DNA of 64,000 nucleotides from the NCBI RefSeq assembly GCF_001463905.1, contig NZ_BBWR01000012.1, positions 1 through 64,000 of the forward strand, in the 5' to 3' direction. Source of the stretch: Aureimonas frigidaquae (GTDB taxonomy: Bacteria > Pseudomonadota > Alphaproteobacteria > Rhizobiales > Rhizobiaceae). Shown piece after piece: positions 1 to 8,239 of the stretch. The notes beneath the pieces are model-generated. The model worked only from the letters and a program-made list of their open reading frames with translations, searched no databases and was not told the DNA's origin. The stretch's first letter is position 1. Each line of letters begins with the position of its first letter. The translations under genes and the position numbers were made by a program.

Positions 1-193
1 AGGTCGAGAAGAGACCCGAGTCACGGTTGAAGGCGACGCCAGCCTGGCCACCGACATAGAAGCCGGTCCAGGTGAAGGCCGGCTCGAAAGCGACGACCGG
101 CGCCGCTGCAACCGGCTCCTCATAGATGACGTCAGCGGCAACAGCCGGCGTTACGAAAGCGGCCGAAGCCAGAAGAAGCGCGAAACGGTTCAT
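1..193 (-). CDS. Outer-membrane beta-barrel protein (Omp25/Omp31-like), partial
   Basis: Only the first 64 codons are inside the window; the gene runs off the left edge. The start is ATG read from 193 on the minus strand, with a purine-rich AAGGGG a few bases upstream. The protein begins with a classic Sec signal peptide (MNRFALLLASAAF, ending at AVAA), followed by a short Ala/Pro/Val segment and then FTWTGFYVGGQAGVAF. That WTGFYVGG segment is the usual first beta-strand of the rhizobial/Brucella Omp25/Omp31 small porin-like family (OmpA-like beta-barrel fold). The expected location is the outer membrane. Family assignment rests on the N-terminus only, so the exact paralogue is unknown. Confidence 0.8.
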   Translation of the reverse strand, partial: MNRFALLLASAAFVTPAVAADVIYEEPVAAAPVVAFEPAFTWTGFYVGGQAGVAFNRDSGLFST

Positions 194-648
194 CTCTGAA
201 ACCCCTTGTTGATGGCCTGCTCGCGGTGGAGCGCTTGGTCTCTCGCCGAGCCAGGCCGTTACTCTTGATCGTTGCGTACCGACAATTTGTACCTGCCGCC
301 AGTTGAAAAAAGGGGTCTTCAGGAGAACTGCAGCGGGTGTTGCACAACAATCACAAGTTGTTAGGCGGCAGGCATAACAGTGTTTAAAATACCGTTACCG
401 AAATACAATGCGCCTGTGGCGGCCTGTCGCAGTACAGGGTCGGAATACGGTTTCATTTACAACAAAGTTAAGCAAAGCTTTACGTGGGCGCTGTCCCCGG
501 ACGGGTCGGCGCGGCGGGAGGCGCACACCGGGTATTGCGGTTTATTCCTTTGCGCGCCTGTATTAAAAGGCGTGGGGCGGCACCCAATGCGCCACGGTGC
601 CGAACCGGCACCCCGAGGGTACCTCTGCGGCGCTGGCCCGGCGCAACC
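194..648. other. Intergenic region between divergent omp and fnrN genes
   Basis: No convincing gene is seen here. The part from about 300 to 480 is noticeably richer in A and T than the flanks and should hold the two divergent promoters. One small inverted repeat is visible at 346-362 (AACAA, 7-base spacer, TTGTT). I see no FNR box in this stretch, so autoregulation of fnrN by its own product is not supported here. Confidence 0.5.
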
Positions 649-1410
649 ATGCGGACGTTTGACATGGCCCATATCATCCCGCTCGGCCGGGACCGGCCTG
701 CCCCCCTTGCGCTGAAGGACAGCACCTGCACCGGTTGCGCCGTGCGTTCGATCGCCCTGTGTGGCGCGCTCGGTTGCCACGAGGCGGAGATGTTACAGAG
801 CATCGCCAGCACCCGCCGGCTCGATCCCGACGACATTCTGTATCAGGAAGGCGACAAGCGCCTGCGCGTCTATACGCTGACGGAAGGGGTGCTGCGCCTG
901 TCCAGCCTTCTCGCCGATGGGCGCCGGCAGATTACCGGCTTCCTGATGCCGGGCGACTTCCTGGGCCTTGCCGACGACGAAACCTACGCATCCGATGTCG
1001 AAGCGGTGACGGCCTGCACCTTGTGCAGCTTCACCGTGGCCGACATGGACCGGTTGATGAGCCGCCGCCCCGAACTCGGCGCACGCCTGTTGCAGTTGAC
1101 CCGCACGGCGCTGCGCCAGGCGCGGGAGGGGCAGATCATGCTGGGGCGCCTGGCCCCGGTCGAGAAATTGTCGAGCTTTCTTCTGCTCCTGTCGGCGCGC
1201 GCCGAAGAGCGCGGGCTCGGCGCGAGCCCGGTTCATCTTCCGATGTCCCGCACGGATATTGCCGATTATCTTGGCCTGACCATCGAGACAGTCAGCCGCA
1301 GCTTCACCAAACTGCGCAATCAGGGCCTCATCAGCCTGACCGACGCGCATATGGTCCATATCCCCGATCTGCGGGCGCTGTCGGCCGTGGCGGGAGTGAA
1401 CCCGCGCTAG
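649..1410 (+). CDS. fnrN: FNR-type oxygen-responsive Crp/Fnr-family regulator
   Basis: This is a 253-residue transcription factor of the Crp/Fnr family with an N-terminal cysteine cluster. Cys27, Cys30 and Cys38 form C-x2-C-x7-C (CTGC...LCGAL), and a fourth cysteine lies at about residue 123 (VTAC), matching the four ligands of an oxygen-labile [4Fe-4S] cluster in FNR/FnrN proteins. A cyclic-nucleotide-like beta-roll fills the middle. The C-terminal helix-turn-helix reads DIADYLGLTIETVSRSFTKL, with the E..SR residues that contact TTGAT half-sites. Start: ATG at 649 is chosen; an in-frame ATG at 664 is the alternative, and both keep the cysteines. A perfect FNR box lies at 6526-6539 between cydDC and cydAB, so those genes are likely targets. 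FnrL is an equally good name. Confidence 0.93.
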   Translation: MRTFDMAHIIPLGRDRPAPLALKDSTCTGCAVRSIALCGALGCHEAEMLQSIASTRRLDPDDILYQEGDKRLRVYTLTEGVLRLSSLLADGRRQITGFLMPGDFLGLADDETYASDVEAVTACTLCSFTVADMDRLMSRRPELGARLLQLTRTALRQAREGQIMLGRLAPVEKLSSFLLLLSARAEERGLGASPVHLPMSRTDIADYLGLTIETVSRSFTKLRNQGLISLTDAHMVHIPDLRALSAVAGVNPR

Positions 1411-1432
1411 GCGGCGGCAGACCCGATCCGCC

Positions 1433-2224
1433 TCACATCGCCATGGGCGCGCCGTGACGCGGCCCGACCAGGCCGAAACGGGCCGCTTCCCGATCCTCCG
1501 CGACCATGGAGAAAGCGCCGCCCGGAATCTCCAGGGGCTCCTGAACGACCCTGCCACCGCTCTGCGTGACACGGGCCAGCGCGGCATCGATATCGTCCAC
1601 CACGAAATAGACCTGCCAACCCGGACGGCTCCCCGGCACCGGCCCCATGATCGCGCCGATGCAATCGGCGCCGGCATGGATGAAGCGGTACATGCCGAGG
1701 TCACCCATCGGCATTGCGCCCTCGGCGCGGATGGACAGGAGAGAAGTGTAGAAGCCGAGCGCGGCATCCGGCTCCGGGGCGCACAGTTCGTTCCATGCGG
1801 CATGCCCCGGCGCGGCGTCGAGGCCGCAGGCAAAGGCGTCCGCCGCCGCCCCGTCATCCCTGCGCAGCAGATAGAAGGGTTGCCCCTGCGGATCGGTCAG
1901 GAAGGCGAACCGCCCGACGCCCGGTATGTCGGTGGGCGGCACATGGACAGCCGCGCCAAGACCGGATGCGGCGGCAGCGCGTGCATCGACATCATCCACC
2001 GCGAAGTAGATGAGCCAGCGCGGCATCATCGACGTGTCCTGCCCCAGCGGCATCATGCCCGCCACCGGGGTCTGGCCGGCCAGCGCCATGCGATAGCCGG
2101 ACGGGCCGGCGCCGGGCGGCGTGGTGAACCGCCAGTTCAGGACATCGGCATAGAAGCCCTCTGCAGCGGCCGGCTCTTCCGAAACCAGTTCGTACCAGAC
2201 CGGCCGGCCTTCAGGCGTCGCCAT
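1433..2224 (-). CDS. VOC-superfamily protein with two glyoxalase-like domains
   Basis: A 263-residue protein of the vicinal-oxygen-chelate superfamily, built from two successive VOC units (about residues 8-125 and 135-260). Each has the family pattern: an N-terminal pair of substrate-like strands (PVWYELVSEEPAAAEGFYADVL; HAAWNELCAPEPDAALGFYTSL), a central YFxVDDxDAA strand and helix, and a C-terminal DPxGxPF or SMVAEDREAARFGL segment. Members are metal-dependent lyases, dioxygenases or resistance proteins; the substrate cannot be told. The start (ATG from 2224) has AGGGGAA just upstream. It overlaps the 3' end of the DUF1428 gene by 14 bp on the same strand, so the two are co-transcribed and probably translationally coupled. 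Confidence 0.85.
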   Translation of the reverse strand: MATPEGRPVWYELVSEEPAAAEGFYADVLNWRFTTPPGAGPSGYRMALAGQTPVAGMMPLGQDTSMMPRWLIYFAVDDVDARAAAASGLGAAVHVPPTDIPGVGRFAFLTDPQGQPFYLLRRDDGAAADAFACGLDAAPGHAAWNELCAPEPDAALGFYTSLLSIRAEGAMPMGDLGMYRFIHAGADCIGAIMGPVPGSRPGWQVYFVVDDIDAALARVTQSGGRVVQEPLEIPGGAFSMVAEDREAARFGLVGPRHGAPMAM

Positions 2225-2942
2225 GGCTGTTCCCCTGCGGCACGACGGCAAAGCCGCCATAGATCATGCGCTGGCCGTCAAAGGGCATCGGATTGTCGTC
2301 CCCGCCCGATTCCATCTGTTGGAAGACCTGCTTCAGACCGGCATCGCGGGTGGCCTTGTCCGGCCATTCGATCCACGAGAAACAGACCGTCTCGTCCGGT
2401 CTGGCCTGGACCGCGCGCTGGAAATCCGTGACTTTGCCCTGCGGCACATCCACGCCCCAGCATTCGACATGGCGTGTGGCGCCATTGTCCAGAAAGAGCG
2501 GCGCCGCCTGGCGGCAGTGCCGTATGAAGATGTCGCGGTTGGCCGTGGGCACGGCCAGCACGAACCCGTCCACATAACCGAAATCGCCACCCGGCCCTTC
2601 CTCCACCACGGGCTCGAACCCGCCGAAGATCATCCGCTGCCCGTCAAAGGCCATGTCCGACATATCCATGCCCGGATCCGCCATCATGGCCGCCTCACCC
2701 TCGGCGCGCGCCGCCGCGTCGGGCCATGCGATCCAGCCGAAGCCGATGCTCTCACCCTCCCGCGCCGCAACGGAACGGTAGAAATCCGTGACCTTGCCCG
2801 GCGGAACATCGTCGCCGATGGCATCGACGACGGCGAGCGCGCCGTGCCGGCGCATGGCTGGAACGGCCTTTCGGGCCTGCTCGATGAAATGATCCTGACG
2901 CGCGGCGTCGATCGGGAACACGCATCCGACGATGTAGGACAT
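2211..2942 (-). CDS. Protein with two tandem DUF1428 (YbaA-like) domains
   Basis: The 243-residue product carries two copies of the DUF1428 fold. Copy one spans about residues 1-118 and copy two about 122-240. Each contains the same landmarks: a start like YxxGxVxxV, HGA, DVPxGKVTDFxR, an FxWIxWPD segment, and the closing MxFDGQRMIxGGF. Most known DUF1428 proteins are single units of about 115-120 residues, so this is a head-to-tail fusion. The biochemical role of DUF1428 is unknown; the fold is ferredoxin-like (dimeric alpha-beta barrel). The ATG from 2942 has GAGGAGG upstream. It is the first gene of an operon with the VOC protein, and an operator-like dyad sits at 2980-3003. Confidence 0.82.
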   Translation of the reverse strand: MSYIVGCVFPIDAARQDHFIEQARKAVPAMRRHGALAVVDAIGDDVPPGKVTDFYRSVAAREGESIGFGWIAWPDAAARAEGEAAMMADPGMDMSDMAFDGQRMIFGGFEPVVEEGPGGDFGYVDGFVLAVPTANRDIFIRHCRQAAPLFLDNGATRHVECWGVDVPQGKVTDFQRAVQARPDETVCFSWIEWPDKATRDAGLKQVFQQMESGGDDNPMPFDGQRMIYGGFAVVPQGNSHGDA

Positions 2943-2979
2943 ATCCGGGAGCCTCCTCTTTACCCCCTTGTCCCACAGG

Positions 2980-3003
2980 CTATGGGTTGATGTCAACCTA
3001 TTG
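2980..3003. promoter_or_regulatory. Operator-like inverted repeat upstream of the DUF1428-VOC operon
   Basis: GGGTTGA and TCAACCT face each other around a central TG, with outer bases extending the match to about 9 of 11 pairs. On the minus strand the right arm also supplies a TTGACA that would serve as a -35 hexamer for the DUF1428 gene. Layout and dyad resemble operators of small winged-helix repressors (ArsR/MarR/HxlR type), but no such regulator is encoded nearby. Confidence 0.45.
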
Positions 3004-3038
3004 AGTTAGCACCTGTATGCATCCGTCTCGTTCGGGCG

Positions 3039-4703
3039 TCAGCGATCCATGGCTTCGGCGTCCAGCCGCCCGTCACGCAAGGTCCAGACCGCATCCACCG
3101 CATGTGCGGGAAGCTCGGCATGGGTGGCGAGCACCACCGTGCGCCCGGCGCAGGCGCGGCGAAGATCGCGCAGGAAGGCATCTTCCGCCTGCCCGTCGAG
3201 GCCCGATGTCGGCTCGTCCAGGAGCAGGATCCGCGCCGGCGTCAACAGAATGCGGGCCAGGGCAAGGCGGCGCCCCTCGCCGGTCGACAGCGTGTGGCCG
3301 GCTTCCCCCACTGGCGCATCCAGACCACCCGGCAGGCTGCGCACGAGCTGGTCCAGGCGCGCACGCTCGAGCGCCTGCCACAGGGCGTCGTCCGGCGCCT
3401 GTGGCGCGGCCAGAGCGAGATTGTCGCGAATCGTCCCGATGAAGACGGGCGCGTCCTGCTCCAGAAGCGCGACCGTTCCGTAAAGCGTATCGGCAGACAG
3501 TTCGGCAATATCGACGCCGCCGATCGTGACCCGCCCCTCCAACGGCGGCAGTAGCGCAAGGATGGACAGGAGAAGCGTCGACTTGCCGCTGCCGCTCGGG
3601 CCCTTTACGGCAACGAGCGCGGCGGGCCGGACGGTCAGCGTCACCGGGCCGAGGGCGGCCCGCCCGGCATGGCCGACACACAGGCGCTCGAGGCGCAGTG
3701 CGCCGGACGGCACGTCGGTCAGCCGGCCCGGCAGCTTGCGTGACAGGGGCGCGTCGGCAATGTCGGACAGGCGCTGTGCGGCTGCGGCCGCCGCGCCGAG
3801 GCGCGCCACGCTGCGGGTGATCGTGGCCGTGGCCTCGAAACTGCCGATCGTGGCGAGCAGCAGACCGGCCAGGCCGGGGCCGCCGAGCTGACCCGCCGAA
3901 ACGGCGAGGATGCCCGGGACGAGGACGGCCACCAGCGCGGCCCCGGTCAGGATATGGACCCCGGCCTGGGCCAGCGCGGCGCGCCGCCCGATGGAAAGAC
4001 GCGCCCGTGCAAGCGCCTGCGCAGCGCCGTCGAGGCCTTCGAAGAACCGGTCCTGCGCGCCCAGCGCCAGAATGTCGGTCCGGCCGGCGGCGCCGTCCAG
4101 CGCCTCGCCACGCAGGGCTCCCGCGGCCTCCACGGCCGCAGCGCCCGCCCGCCGGGTGGCCCGCACGAGAAGCAGCGGCACCCCCAAGGCCGCAGCCAGG
4201 AAGGCGAGCGCAAAGCCGGGGGCGGCCAGCGGCAGGAGAAACGCCAGGATGACCGTCATGCCGAGCCCTGCCACGAGGGCGGTGAGCATGGGTCCGAAGG
4301 CGAGCAGAAACACGACATCGAGCGTATCCACATCGGCGGTCAGCCGCGCGACGAGCTCGCCGCGCTTCAGGCCGCTGCCGACAGGGCCGGCGCGGGGCAG
4401 AAGCCGCGCGAAGAGCCAGGCACGAATGTCCGTCAGCAGTTTCAGAGTCGCGTCATGGCCGCTCAGCCGCTCGCCATAGCGGGCGGCGATGCGCAGGAAG
4501 GACAGGCCGCGCACAGCGGCGGAGGGACCGAACAGGTTGAAGCTCGCCGCCGCGCCGGCCAGGAAGGCCGCCGTCAGGAACCAGCCCGAAACCGCCAGAA
4601 GCCCGATCCCGGCCGCCAGCGTGATAAGAGACAGGCTCAAGGCCGCCAGGAAGGCGCCGCGATGGCGCGCAAAGAGCGGCAGGAAACGCGACAGGGCACT
4701 CAT
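3039..4703 (-). CDS. cydC: Cytochrome bd assembly ABC exporter subunit CydC
   Basis: A 554-residue half of the heterodimeric CydDC ABC exporter, which moves thiols (glutathione/cysteine) and binds heme, and is needed to assemble cytochrome bd. Residues 1-310 form the six-helix ABC exporter membrane domain; residues 330-550 are the nucleotide-binding domain. Visible motifs are Walker A GPSGSGKST near residue 367, Walker B LLLDEPTSGLDG near 496, and the switch histidine in ATHAE. The ABC signature is LSTGEGRR rather than LSGGQ-like, a degenerate form. Its start codon overlaps the stop of cydD (ATGA, 4700-4703), so the pair is translationally coupled. It is the distal gene of the operon driven from the FNR box region. 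Confidence 0.95.
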   Translation of the reverse strand: MSALSRFLPLFARHRGAFLAALSLSLITLAAGIGLLAVSGWFLTAAFLAGAAASFNLFGPSAAVRGLSFLRIAARYGERLSGHDATLKLLTDIRAWLFARLLPRAGPVGSGLKRGELVARLTADVDTLDVVFLLAFGPMLTALVAGLGMTVILAFLLPLAAPGFALAFLAAALGVPLLLVRATRRAGAAAVEAAGALRGEALDGAAGRTDILALGAQDRFFEGLDGAAQALARARLSIGRRAALAQAGVHILTGAALVAVLVPGILAVSAGQLGGPGLAGLLLATIGSFEATATITRSVARLGAAAAAAQRLSDIADAPLSRKLPGRLTDVPSGALRLERLCVGHAGRAALGPVTLTVRPAALVAVKGPSGSGKSTLLLSILALLPPLEGRVTIGGVDIAELSADTLYGTVALLEQDAPVFIGTIRDNLALAAPQAPDDALWQALERARLDQLVRSLPGGLDAPVGEAGHTLSTGEGRRLALARILLTPARILLLDEPTSGLDGQAEDAFLRDLRRACAGRTVVLATHAELPAHAVDAVWTLRDGRLDAEAMDR

Positions 4704-6469
4704 GCAGCTTGCGCCCGGATCAGGCGGATCGCATCACGCGCCGCAGGGCCGAAGGGTTGCAGACGGTGGCCGCTCATGCCCAGACGCAAGGACAGGCGCT
4801 GCGTCAGGGCCGCGGAGTGGGTGGCGGCGATCATCGTGCGCCCCTTTGCAAATTCCATAAGATTGTCGATGAGCTGCGCTTCGGTCTGCGCATCCAGATG
4901 CGCGGTCGGCTCGTCCAGGAGCACCAGGCCCGGATCGCGCAGGAACAGCCGCGCCAGGCCGACCCGGTGGGCCTGCCCGCCCGACAGGCCGTACCCGCCC
5001 TCGCCCACCATGGTGTCCAGCCCGTCCGGCAACCCGTCGGTGAAGGCGGTAACGAGCGCAAGCCGCGCCGCCTCCTGCACCGCGCGGGCATCGGCATCCT
5101 CGCGGCCGAAGCGGATGTTGTCGGCGATGGTGCCGCGGAACAGGCGTGGCTTCTGCCCGATATAGGCGATGGCCCCGGCGCGCTCCGCCGGCGCCTGCAG
5201 GCAAAGCTCGACCCCGCCGATTCGCAGGCACCCCTCGGCAGGACGCAGACCCGCCAGCGTTTCGATCAGGCTGGTCTTGCCGCAGCCGCTCGGCCCGACC
5301 AGCGCCACATGGCGCCCGGCCTCGATATGCAGGGCCGTCTGGCGCAGGAGGATCCGGCCCGTCGGCGTTGCAAGGCAAAGCGCGTCCGCATCGATGGCGA
5401 GCGGCCCCGCGGGCAGGCCCGCGGCGGCCTGGCCCGCAAAGCGGGGAAGGTCCGGCCCGGCCTCCGGCAGGCGGGTCAGCGCCGCTTCCATCTGCGCCAC
5501 GGCGGCCAGTGCGCCGGCGCGGTCGTGGTAGTGGGCGGCCAGAAGCCGCAGGGGCTGGTAAACCTCCGGCGCCATCAGGAGGCAGAACAGCCCGGCGGAG
5601 AGCGTTGCGCCCGCTCCCGCAGATCCGACCATGCCGAGATAGGCAAGCCCGATATACAGTGCGACACCGGCCACGCCGAGCGCCGCGAAGAACTCCAGGA
5701 CGGCCGAGGACAGAAAGGCGATCCGCAGGACCCGGAAGGTTCGGGCGCGCAGCTCGTCGCTCCGCTGGCGCATGGCCAGGACCTCGTCCTCCCCGCGCCG
5801 CATGAGCGCCAGGGTGACGAGGCCGGACAGGCGGTCGGCGAAATAGGCTGACAGGCGGGTCAGGGCGGTGGCCTGCGTATCGCTGGCGGCCTGCGCCCCC
5901 CAGCCGACCAGCGCCATGAAGAGAATGATGAGCGGCGCCGTCAGGACGAAGATCACCGCGACGACCCAGTCGAGGGGCGCCACCACGGCCGCGAAGGCAA
6001 GCGGCAGGACGGCCGCCTGCGTCATGGCCGGCAGGAAGCGCACGAGGAAGCCGTCCAGCGCATCCACCTGATCGACGAGGAGCGCGGCCACAGCGCCGCT
6101 GGACCGGTCGGCATCGGCGCGGGGCGGGTCCTGCAGCACGCCGGCCATCAGCGACAGCCTGAGCGCGCGCTTGATGCGCTCGGCCGCCGCCAGGGCGGCA
6201 TGTTCACCGATGAGCGCGAGCCCGGCACGCGCCGCGAACAGCGCAAAGACGCCTGCGATCGGGGCCGCCAGCGCGGCCGGATCGGTGGGCTCGCGCAGGA
6301 CGGCATCCACGATCCCCGCCAGGAGCCAGGCCTGCGGGATGAGCAGGAGCCCGGACAGGACCGGCAGGACCGTCGCGAGCCGAAGGGCGAACCCGCCGCC
6401 CCGGGAAAGGCGCCGCAGCCAGCGTCCATGTTCGCGCCGCTGCGCGTGCCCTGCCCCAAGCGTGCTCAT
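4700..6469 (-). CDS. cydD: Cytochrome bd assembly ABC exporter subunit CydD
   Basis: A 589-residue ABC exporter half-transporter, partner of CydC. The N-terminal half has the hydrophobic segments of an ABC exporter; the C-terminal domain carries Walker A GPSGCGKTS near residue 391, a canonical LSGGQAHRVGLAR signature near 493, and Walker B LVLLDEPTAHLD near 520. The ATG from 6469 is chosen because it begins a natural hydrophilic N-terminus before the first helix; upstream codons in frame run into the FNR box. The gene is divergent from cydA with the shared box at 6526-6539 in between, about 57 bp ahead of the start. Confidence 0.95.
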   Translation of the reverse strand: MSTLGAGHAQRREHGRWLRRLSRGGGFALRLATVLPVLSGLLLIPQAWLLAGIVDAVLREPTDPAALAAPIAGVFALFAARAGLALIGEHAALAAAERIKRALRLSLMAGVLQDPPRADADRSSGAVAALLVDQVDALDGFLVRFLPAMTQAAVLPLAFAAVVAPLDWVVAVIFVLTAPLIILFMALVGWGAQAASDTQATALTRLSAYFADRLSGLVTLALMRRGEDEVLAMRQRSDELRARTFRVLRIAFLSSAVLEFFAALGVAGVALYIGLAYLGMVGSAGAGATLSAGLFCLLMAPEVYQPLRLLAAHYHDRAGALAAVAQMEAALTRLPEAGPDLPRFAGQAAAGLPAGPLAIDADALCLATPTGRILLRQTALHIEAGRHVALVGPSGCGKTSLIETLAGLRPAEGCLRIGGVELCLQAPAERAGAIAYIGQKPRLFRGTIADNIRFGREDADARAVQEAARLALVTAFTDGLPDGLDTMVGEGGYGLSGGQAHRVGLARLFLRDPGLVLLDEPTAHLDAQTEAQLIDNLMEFAKGRTMIAATHSAALTQRLSLRLGMSGHRLQPFGPAARDAIRLIRAQAA

Positions 6470-6525
6470 CGAACCTCGTCTCCAGCCATGTCGATGGGCT
6501 TTAGGCCGGCCCCGCCCGGACATCA

Positions 6526-6539
6526 TTGATCTCAATCAA
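6526..6539. promoter_or_regulatory. Perfect FNR/FixK box shared by cydDC and cydABX-hemN
   Basis: The 14-mer TTGATCTCAATCAA is a complete TTGAT-N4-ATCAA match, the binding site of FNR/FixK/FnrN proteins. It lies in the only gap between divergent cydD and cydA. If each promoter is class II (box centred near -41.5), transcription would start near 6491 (minus) and 6574 (plus), both inside the gap and ahead of the start codons. I see no strong -10 in either direction, as expected for activator-dependent promoters. The cognate regulator fnrN is encoded 5 kb away in the same window. Confidence 0.85.
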
Positions 6540-6625
6540 TGCGGGCACCGCGTTCCGGGGCCAAAGGCTGGATGGAGAACCGGCAAATGGCGCCGGCCCG
6601 ACCTTTGAAGAAGGCGAACCCTGCA

Positions 6626-8212
6626 ATGATCGATATGACGGTCGTCGACCTGTCGCGGCTGCAATTCGCGGCCACGGCCATGTACCACTTCCTGTTCGTG
6701 CCGCTGACCCTGGGCCTGGCGTTCCTCCTGGCCATCATGGAGAGCGTCTACGTGATGACGGGCCGGGAGATCTGGCGCCGCATGACCATGTTCTGGGGCA
6801 CGCTCTTCGGCATCAACTTCGCCATGGGCGTGGCCACGGGCATCGTGATGGAGTTCCAGTTCGGCATGAACTGGGCCTATTACAGCCATTATGTCGGCGA
6901 CGTCTTCGGCGCCCCGCTGGCCATCGAAGGCCTCATGGCCTTCTTCCTGGAGGCGACCTTCATCGGCCTCTTCTTCTTTGGCTGGGACCGGCTCAGCCGC
7001 GTCCAGCACCTTTGCGTCACCTGGCTCATGGCGCTCGGCGCCAACTTTTCGGCGCTGTGGATCCTGATCGCCAATGGCTGGATGCAGAATCCCGTCGGCT
7101 CGGTCTTCAATCCGGACACGATGCGCATGGAGATCACGGATTTCATGGCCGTCATCTTCAACCCGGTCGCGCAGGCCAAGTTCGTCCATACGGTCAGCGC
7201 GGGCTATGTCACCGGCGCGGTCTTCGTCATCACGGTGAGCGCCTGGTTCATCCTGCGCGGACGCCATCTGGATCTTGCCAAGCGCTCCATCGCGGTGGCG
7301 GCCAGCTTCGGCCTTGCCGCGTCGCTGTCGGTCGTCGTCCTGGGCGACGAAAGCGGCTATGCCGCGACCCAGCACCAGAAGATGAAGCTGGCCGCTATGG
7401 AGGCCATGTGGCACACCGAGGCGGCCCCGGCCGGCTTCAACCTCTTCGCCATTCCCGGCCAGGGGCACAATAGCTGGGAATTGCAGGTCCCCTATGCTCT
7501 CGGCATCATCGCGACGCGCTCCTTGAGCGGCGAGGTGCCCGGTATTCTCGATCTCGTCGAGGTGGCCGGCCAGCGGATCCGCAGCGGGCTGAACGCCTAT
7601 GGCGCGCTGCAGGACATCCGGGCCGATGGCAGCAACGAAGCGGCGCGCACGCGCTTTGCGCAGAGCTGGCAGGATCTCGGCTATGCGCTCCTGTTGAAGC
7701 GCTACCGCTCCGACATCCTCAACGCCACGCCGGAAGAGATCACGCAGGCAGCCTTCGATACCGTCCCCGGCGTCGCGCCGCTCTTCTGGTCCTTCCGGAT
7801 CATGGTCGCGCTCGGCTTCTTCTTCATCGGCTTCTTCGCCTTCGCCTTCTTCCTCGCCTGCAAGCATCAGATCGTGGAAAGCCGGCGCTTCCTGCGGCTG
7901 GCGGTCGTCACGCTGCCGCTGCCCTGGGTCGCCATCGAAGCGGGCTGGTTCATCGCCGAATATGGCCGCCAGCCCTGGGCCGTGGAGGGCGTGCTGCCCA
8001 CCTTCTATGCGGCGTCCGACCTGTCGGTCACCAGCCTTGCCATCAGCCTCGCCTTCTTCGTGACGCTCTACACGGCGCTGGCGATCATCATGGTCTTCCT
8101 GATGCTGAAGGTCATCAAGGCCGGCCCAGGCGATCGCAACCCGCTGATCGACGGGCTGACGGGCGGCGCGCACCTGCCGCAGACCGCCGCCGCCGCGCCC
8201 GACCGCCACTAA
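6626..8212 (+). CDS. cydA: Cytochrome bd ubiquinol oxidase subunit I
   Basis: A 528-residue membrane protein and catalytic subunit of the bd-type quinol oxidase, reducing O2 to water with quinol electrons at low oxygen. The N-terminus RLQFAATAMYHFLFVPLTLG holds the conserved heme b595 ligand (His21). Other landmarks are the GREIWRR loop, FQFGMNW, the acidic-residue helix FLEATFIGLFFFGW, HTVSAGY with the heme b558 histidine, and the GRQPWAVEG motif. The region between about residues 250 and 320 is short, so this is probably a short-Q-loop enzyme. The ATG at 6626 follows AAGAAGG; upstream in-frame ATGs exist but add no conserved sequence. First gene of cydA-cydB-cydX-hemN. Confidence 0.97.
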   Translation: MIDMTVVDLSRLQFAATAMYHFLFVPLTLGLAFLLAIMESVYVMTGREIWRRMTMFWGTLFGINFAMGVATGIVMEFQFGMNWAYYSHYVGDVFGAPLAIEGLMAFFLEATFIGLFFFGWDRLSRVQHLCVTWLMALGANFSALWILIANGWMQNPVGSVFNPDTMRMEITDFMAVIFNPVAQAKFVHTVSAGYVTGAVFVITVSAWFILRGRHLDLAKRSIAVAASFGLAASLSVVVLGDESGYAATQHQKMKLAAMEAMWHTEAAPAGFNLFAIPGQGHNSWELQVPYALGIIATRSLSGEVPGILDLVEVAGQRIRSGLNAYGALQDIRADGSNEAARTRFAQSWQDLGYALLLKRYRSDILNATPEEITQAAFDTVPGVAPLFWSFRIMVALGFFFIGFFAFAFFLACKHQIVESRRFLRLAVVTLPLPWVAIEAGWFIAEYGRQPWAVEGVLPTFYAASDLSVTSLAISLAFFVTLYTALAIIMVFLMLKVIKAGPGDRNPLIDGLTGGAHLPQTAAAAPDRH

Positions 8213-8239
8213 AAACCCGCCACGAAAGACGTCACGGAC

